Source: Paracoccaceae bacterium (GTDB taxonomy: Bacteria > Pseudomonadota > Alphaproteobacteria > Rhodobacterales > Rhodobacteraceae). From it: a stretch of DNA of 7,140 nt. Under the pieces are notes generated by a model that had not been told where the DNA came from, ran no database searches, and was given only the letters and a program-made list of their open reading frames with translations. Where the stretch lies: positions 28,702 through 35,841 of the forward strand of contig DQCI01000313.1 in NCBI GenBank assembly GCA_003545125.1. Direction: 5' to 3'. How positions within the stretch are numbered: position 1 is the stretch's first letter; every line of letters begins with the position of its first letter. This document shows, piece after piece, positions 5,141-7,140 of the stretch. A program made the position numbers and the translations under genes.

Positions 5141-6463
5141 ATGCCTGCACTCTCTACCCCAGGGGTGACCCCGGGCCGTCTCTCGGCAGATGAAATTGCC
5201 GAACGGTTCGGCGATCTTCACCCGCCGTATGACGCGCACGAGGCGCATGTCGCCGCCGCGCGGTGTTATTTCTGCCACGATGCGCCTTGCATGCACGCCT
5301 GCCCGACCGAGATCGACATTCCGCTTTTCATCCGCCAGATCGCCACCGGCACGCCCGAGGCGGCGGCCCGCACGATCTTTACCCAGAACATCCTCGGCGG
5401 CATCTGTGCCCGCGTCTGCCCGACGGAGAACCTCTGCGAAGAGGCCTGCGTACGCGAAAAGGCGGAAGGCGCGCCGGTCCAGATTGGCCGGCTGCAACGC
5501 TACGCGACCGACACGTTGCAGGGCCAGGGCGTGCACCCGTTCACCCGCGCGCCCGAGACCGGCAAACGCATCGCCGTGGTCGGCGCCGGCCCCGCCGGGC
5601 TCGCCTGCGCGCACCGCCTCGCGATGCACGGGCACCGGGTCGAGGTCTTCGACCACAAACCGCGCGGCGGCGGGCTCAACGAATACGGCATCGCCGCCTA
5701 CAAGGCGCCGGGCGACTTCGCCCAGGCCGAGCTTGACTGGCTCTTGTCGATTGGCGGGATCTCCGTGGATTACGGACAGGCGCTGGGGGCCGAACTGACG
5801 CTGACGGGTCTGCAAGAGCAGTTCGACGCGGTGTTTCTCGGGCTCGGGCTTGCCGGCGTCAACGCGCTTGCGCTCGACGGCGACCACGAGGGGCTGGCCG
5901 ATGCCGTCGGCTGGATCGCTGCGCTGCGCCAGTCTGGCGACAAATCCGACATCGGCGTGGGCCGCGACGTGGTGGTGATCGGCGGCGGCATGACGGCGGT
6001 GGATGCCGCCGTGCAGACCCGGCTTCTCGGCGCCGAGACCGTCACCATCGCCTATCGCCGCGACAAAGCGGCGATGGCGGCGTCGGAATACGAACAGGAT
6101 CTCGCAACGTCGAAAGGCGTGCGGCTCTTGTTCAATGCTGCGCCCAAGGCGCTTGGTCCGGGTACGATCACGTTGGCGCGCACCGAGACCAAGGATGGCA
6201 AGCTGGTTGAGACCGGCGAGGAGATCGTGCTCGGCGCCGAGCAGGTGCTGGTCGCCATCGGGCAGACGCTTTCGGGCGCGCCGAAAGTGCTGGACCTCGC
6301 CAGCGGCAAGATCGCCGTCAGCGGCGCGGGGCGCACCTCGGTGCCCGGTGTCTGGGCGGGCGGCGACTGCGCGTCGGGGGGCGATGACCTCACCGTCACC
6401 GCTGTCGCCGAGGGCCGCGATGCCGCCGAAGACATTCACGTCACACTCATCGGAGGGGATTGA
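5141..6463 (+). CDS. preT: Dihydropyrimidine dehydrogenase, NAD(P)H-oxidising subunit PreT
   Basis: This 440-residue protein takes electrons from NAD(P)H through FAD and Fe-S clusters to PreA, which reduces uracil or thymine. The N-terminal ferredoxin-like domain has C42, C45, C50 and C54, then C93, C99 and C103, and Q119. These spacings equal those of mammalian DPD ligands C79, C82, C87, C91, C130, C136, C140 and Q156, which hold two [4Fe-4S] clusters. The FAD-binding G148-A-G-P-A-G153 follows, then an NAD(P)H-binding VVIGGGMTAVD (G281-G283), and a second FAD motif GGD at 407-409 with LTVTAVAEG after it. The start at 5141 has GGGAG six bases upstream; an in-frame ATG at 5000 is rejected because it precedes the promoter. 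Length is near E. coli PreT. Related glutamate synthase small subunits share this domain plan, but the preA neighbour and Q119 settle the call. It is co-transcribed with preA, 3 bases away. Confidence 0.92.
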   Translation: MPALSTPGVTPGRLSADEIAERFGDLHPPYDAHEAHVAAARCYFCHDAPCMHACPTEIDIPLFIRQIATGTPEAAARTIFTQNILGGICARVCPTENLCEEACVREKAEGAPVQIGRLQRYATDTLQGQGVHPFTRAPETGKRIAVVGAGPAGLACAHRLAMHGHRVEVFDHKPRGGGLNEYGIAAYKAPGDFAQAELDWLLSIGGISVDYGQALGAELTLTGLQEQFDAVFLGLGLAGVNALALDGDHEGLADAVGWIAALRQSGDKSDIGVGRDVVVIGGGMTAVDAAVQTRLLGAETVTIAYRRDKAAMAASEYEQDLATSKGVRLLFNAAPKALGPGTITLARTETKDGKLVETGEEIVLGAEQVLVAIGQTLSGAPKVLDLASGKIAVSGAGRTSVPGVWAGGDCASGGDDLTVTAVAEGRDAAEDIHVTLIGGD

Positions 6464-6466
6464 GCC

Positions 6467-7140
6467 ATGGCTGACCTATCCAGCGATTTCATCGGGATCA
6501 AGTCTCCCAATCCGTTCTGGCTCGCCTCGGCGCCGCCGACCGATAAGGAATACAACGTGCGCCGCGCTTACGAAGCCGGCTGGGGCGGTGTGGTCTGGAA
6601 GACCCTGGGCGAGGAGGGCCCGCCCATTGTCAATGTCTCGGGGCCCCGTTACGGCGCGATCCACGGGCCCGACCGCACCCTGCTCGGGCTGAACAACCTC
6701 GAGCTCATCACCGACCGACCGCTCGAGGTGAACCTGCGCGAAATCAAGGCGGTCAAACGCGACTACCCCGACCGCGCCCTGGTCGTCTCGCTCATGGTGC
6801 CCTGCGAACAGGGACCGTGGGAAAAGATCATGCGTGCGGTCGAGGACACCGGCGCCGACGGGGTCGAGCTCAACTTCGGCTGCCCGCACGGCATGGCCGA
6901 ACGCGGCATGGGCTCTGCCGTGGGCCAGGTGCCGGAATACATCGAGATGGTCACCCGTTGGGTGAAGGCCGCCTCGCGGATGCCGGTGATCGTGAAGCTC
7001 ACGCCGAACATCACCGACGTGCGCTACCCGGCCCGCGCCGCCCATGCCGGGGGCGCCGACGCGGTGAGCCTCATCAACACGATCAACTCGATCACTTCCG
7101 TCAACCTCGACACGCTCACGCCCGAGCCCACCATCGACGG
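6467..7140 (+). CDS. preA: Dihydropyrimidine dehydrogenase, catalytic subunit PreA, 3' end outside window
   Basis: The frame stays open to the window edge, giving 224 residues, about half of the ~410 usual for PreA. PreA is the FMN subunit that reduces uracil and thymine to their 5,6-dihydro forms, the first step of reductive pyrimidine catabolism in the cytoplasm. Visible motifs of the dihydroorotate dehydrogenase-like barrel are NPFWLASAPPT (residues 15-25), K45 in WKTLG, GPRYGA, LNNLELITDRPLE, the active-site loop NFGCPHGMAERGMG with the likely general acid C139 (C671 of DPD), VIVKLTPNITD and SLINTINSI. The C-terminal ferredoxin domain with two [4Fe-4S] clusters, expected in this family, would lie beyond the window. 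GGAGGGG (6452-6458), inside the preT end, sets the start. The 3-base gap to preT implies coupled translation of the two subunits. Confidence 0.95.
   Translation, partial: MADLSSDFIGIKSPNPFWLASAPPTDKEYNVRRAYEAGWGGVVWKTLGEEGPPIVNVSGPRYGAIHGPDRTLLGLNNLELITDRPLEVNLREIKAVKRDYPDRALVVSLMVPCEQGPWEKIMRAVEDTGADGVELNFGCPHGMAERGMGSAVGQVPEYIEMVTRWVKAASRMPVIVKLTPNITDVRYPARAAHAGGADAVSLINTINSITSVNLDTLTPEPTID

Noticed and set aside
5108..6439. A 443-codon open frame on the minus strand opposite preT
   Set aside because: Same cause: it is a shadow of a GC-rich gene whose sense product has every expected Fe-S, FAD and NAD(P)H motif.

Overview
The window is GC-rich DNA (third codon positions are mostly G or C) and looks like an alphaproteobacterium, most likely a member of the Rhodobacteraceae/Roseobacter group. 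The reasons are the DUF2849 gene at the left edge, the split preT-preA dihydropyrimidine dehydrogenase, and a large acidic, probably type I-secreted, extracellular nuclease. The taxonomic placement is inference from gene content and base composition.

Layout. Positions 1-220 (minus strand) hold the 5' part of a small DUF2849 gene, which in alphaproteobacteria usually leads or sits inside a siroheme/sulfite reductase (cys) operon; the rest of that operon lies outside the window to the left. Positions 221-741 form a long divergent intergenic region with no credible gene. It contains several short repeats that look regulatory: three 10-bp units in tandem, an 8-bp perfect hairpin, a 17-bp palindrome and a pair of 7-bp direct repeats close to the nuclease gene. 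Positions 742-4797 (plus strand) encode one 1351-residue multidomain protein. It has two related N-terminal beta-type modules, a Calx-beta-like segment, an OB-fold of the YhcR/ExeM type, an endonuclease/exonuclease/phosphatase (EEP) catalytic domain of the ExeM/NucH family with all its key residues, and a Lys-rich C-terminal module of unknown function. A strong intrinsic terminator follows at 4830-4861.

Positions 5091-7140 carry the beginning of a reductive pyrimidine catabolism operon. A near-perfect RutR-type operator (TTGACC-GTAT-GGTAAA) overlaps a probable -35 box. Next come preT (440 residues, complete: FAD, NAD(P)H and two [4Fe-4S] clusters) and, 3 bases later, preA (224 residues seen, 3' end outside the window: FMN and substrate site). 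Together PreT and PreA make the NAD(P)H-dependent dihydropyrimidine dehydrogenase that reduces uracil or thymine to the 5,6-dihydro form. The hydrolytic steps (dihydropyrimidinase, beta-ureidopropionase) would be expected further right but are not visible.

How the genes may work together: an exported DNase/RNase would release nucleotides from environmental nucleic acid, and the neighbouring operon would break down the pyrimidine bases. The terminator shows they are separate transcription units, so the link is only suggestive. The points most worth a second look are the RutR-like operator, the duplicated N-terminal modules with DxDxDGxxDG loops, the abrupt Lys-rich C-terminal module of the nuclease, and the palindrome in front of the nuclease gene.
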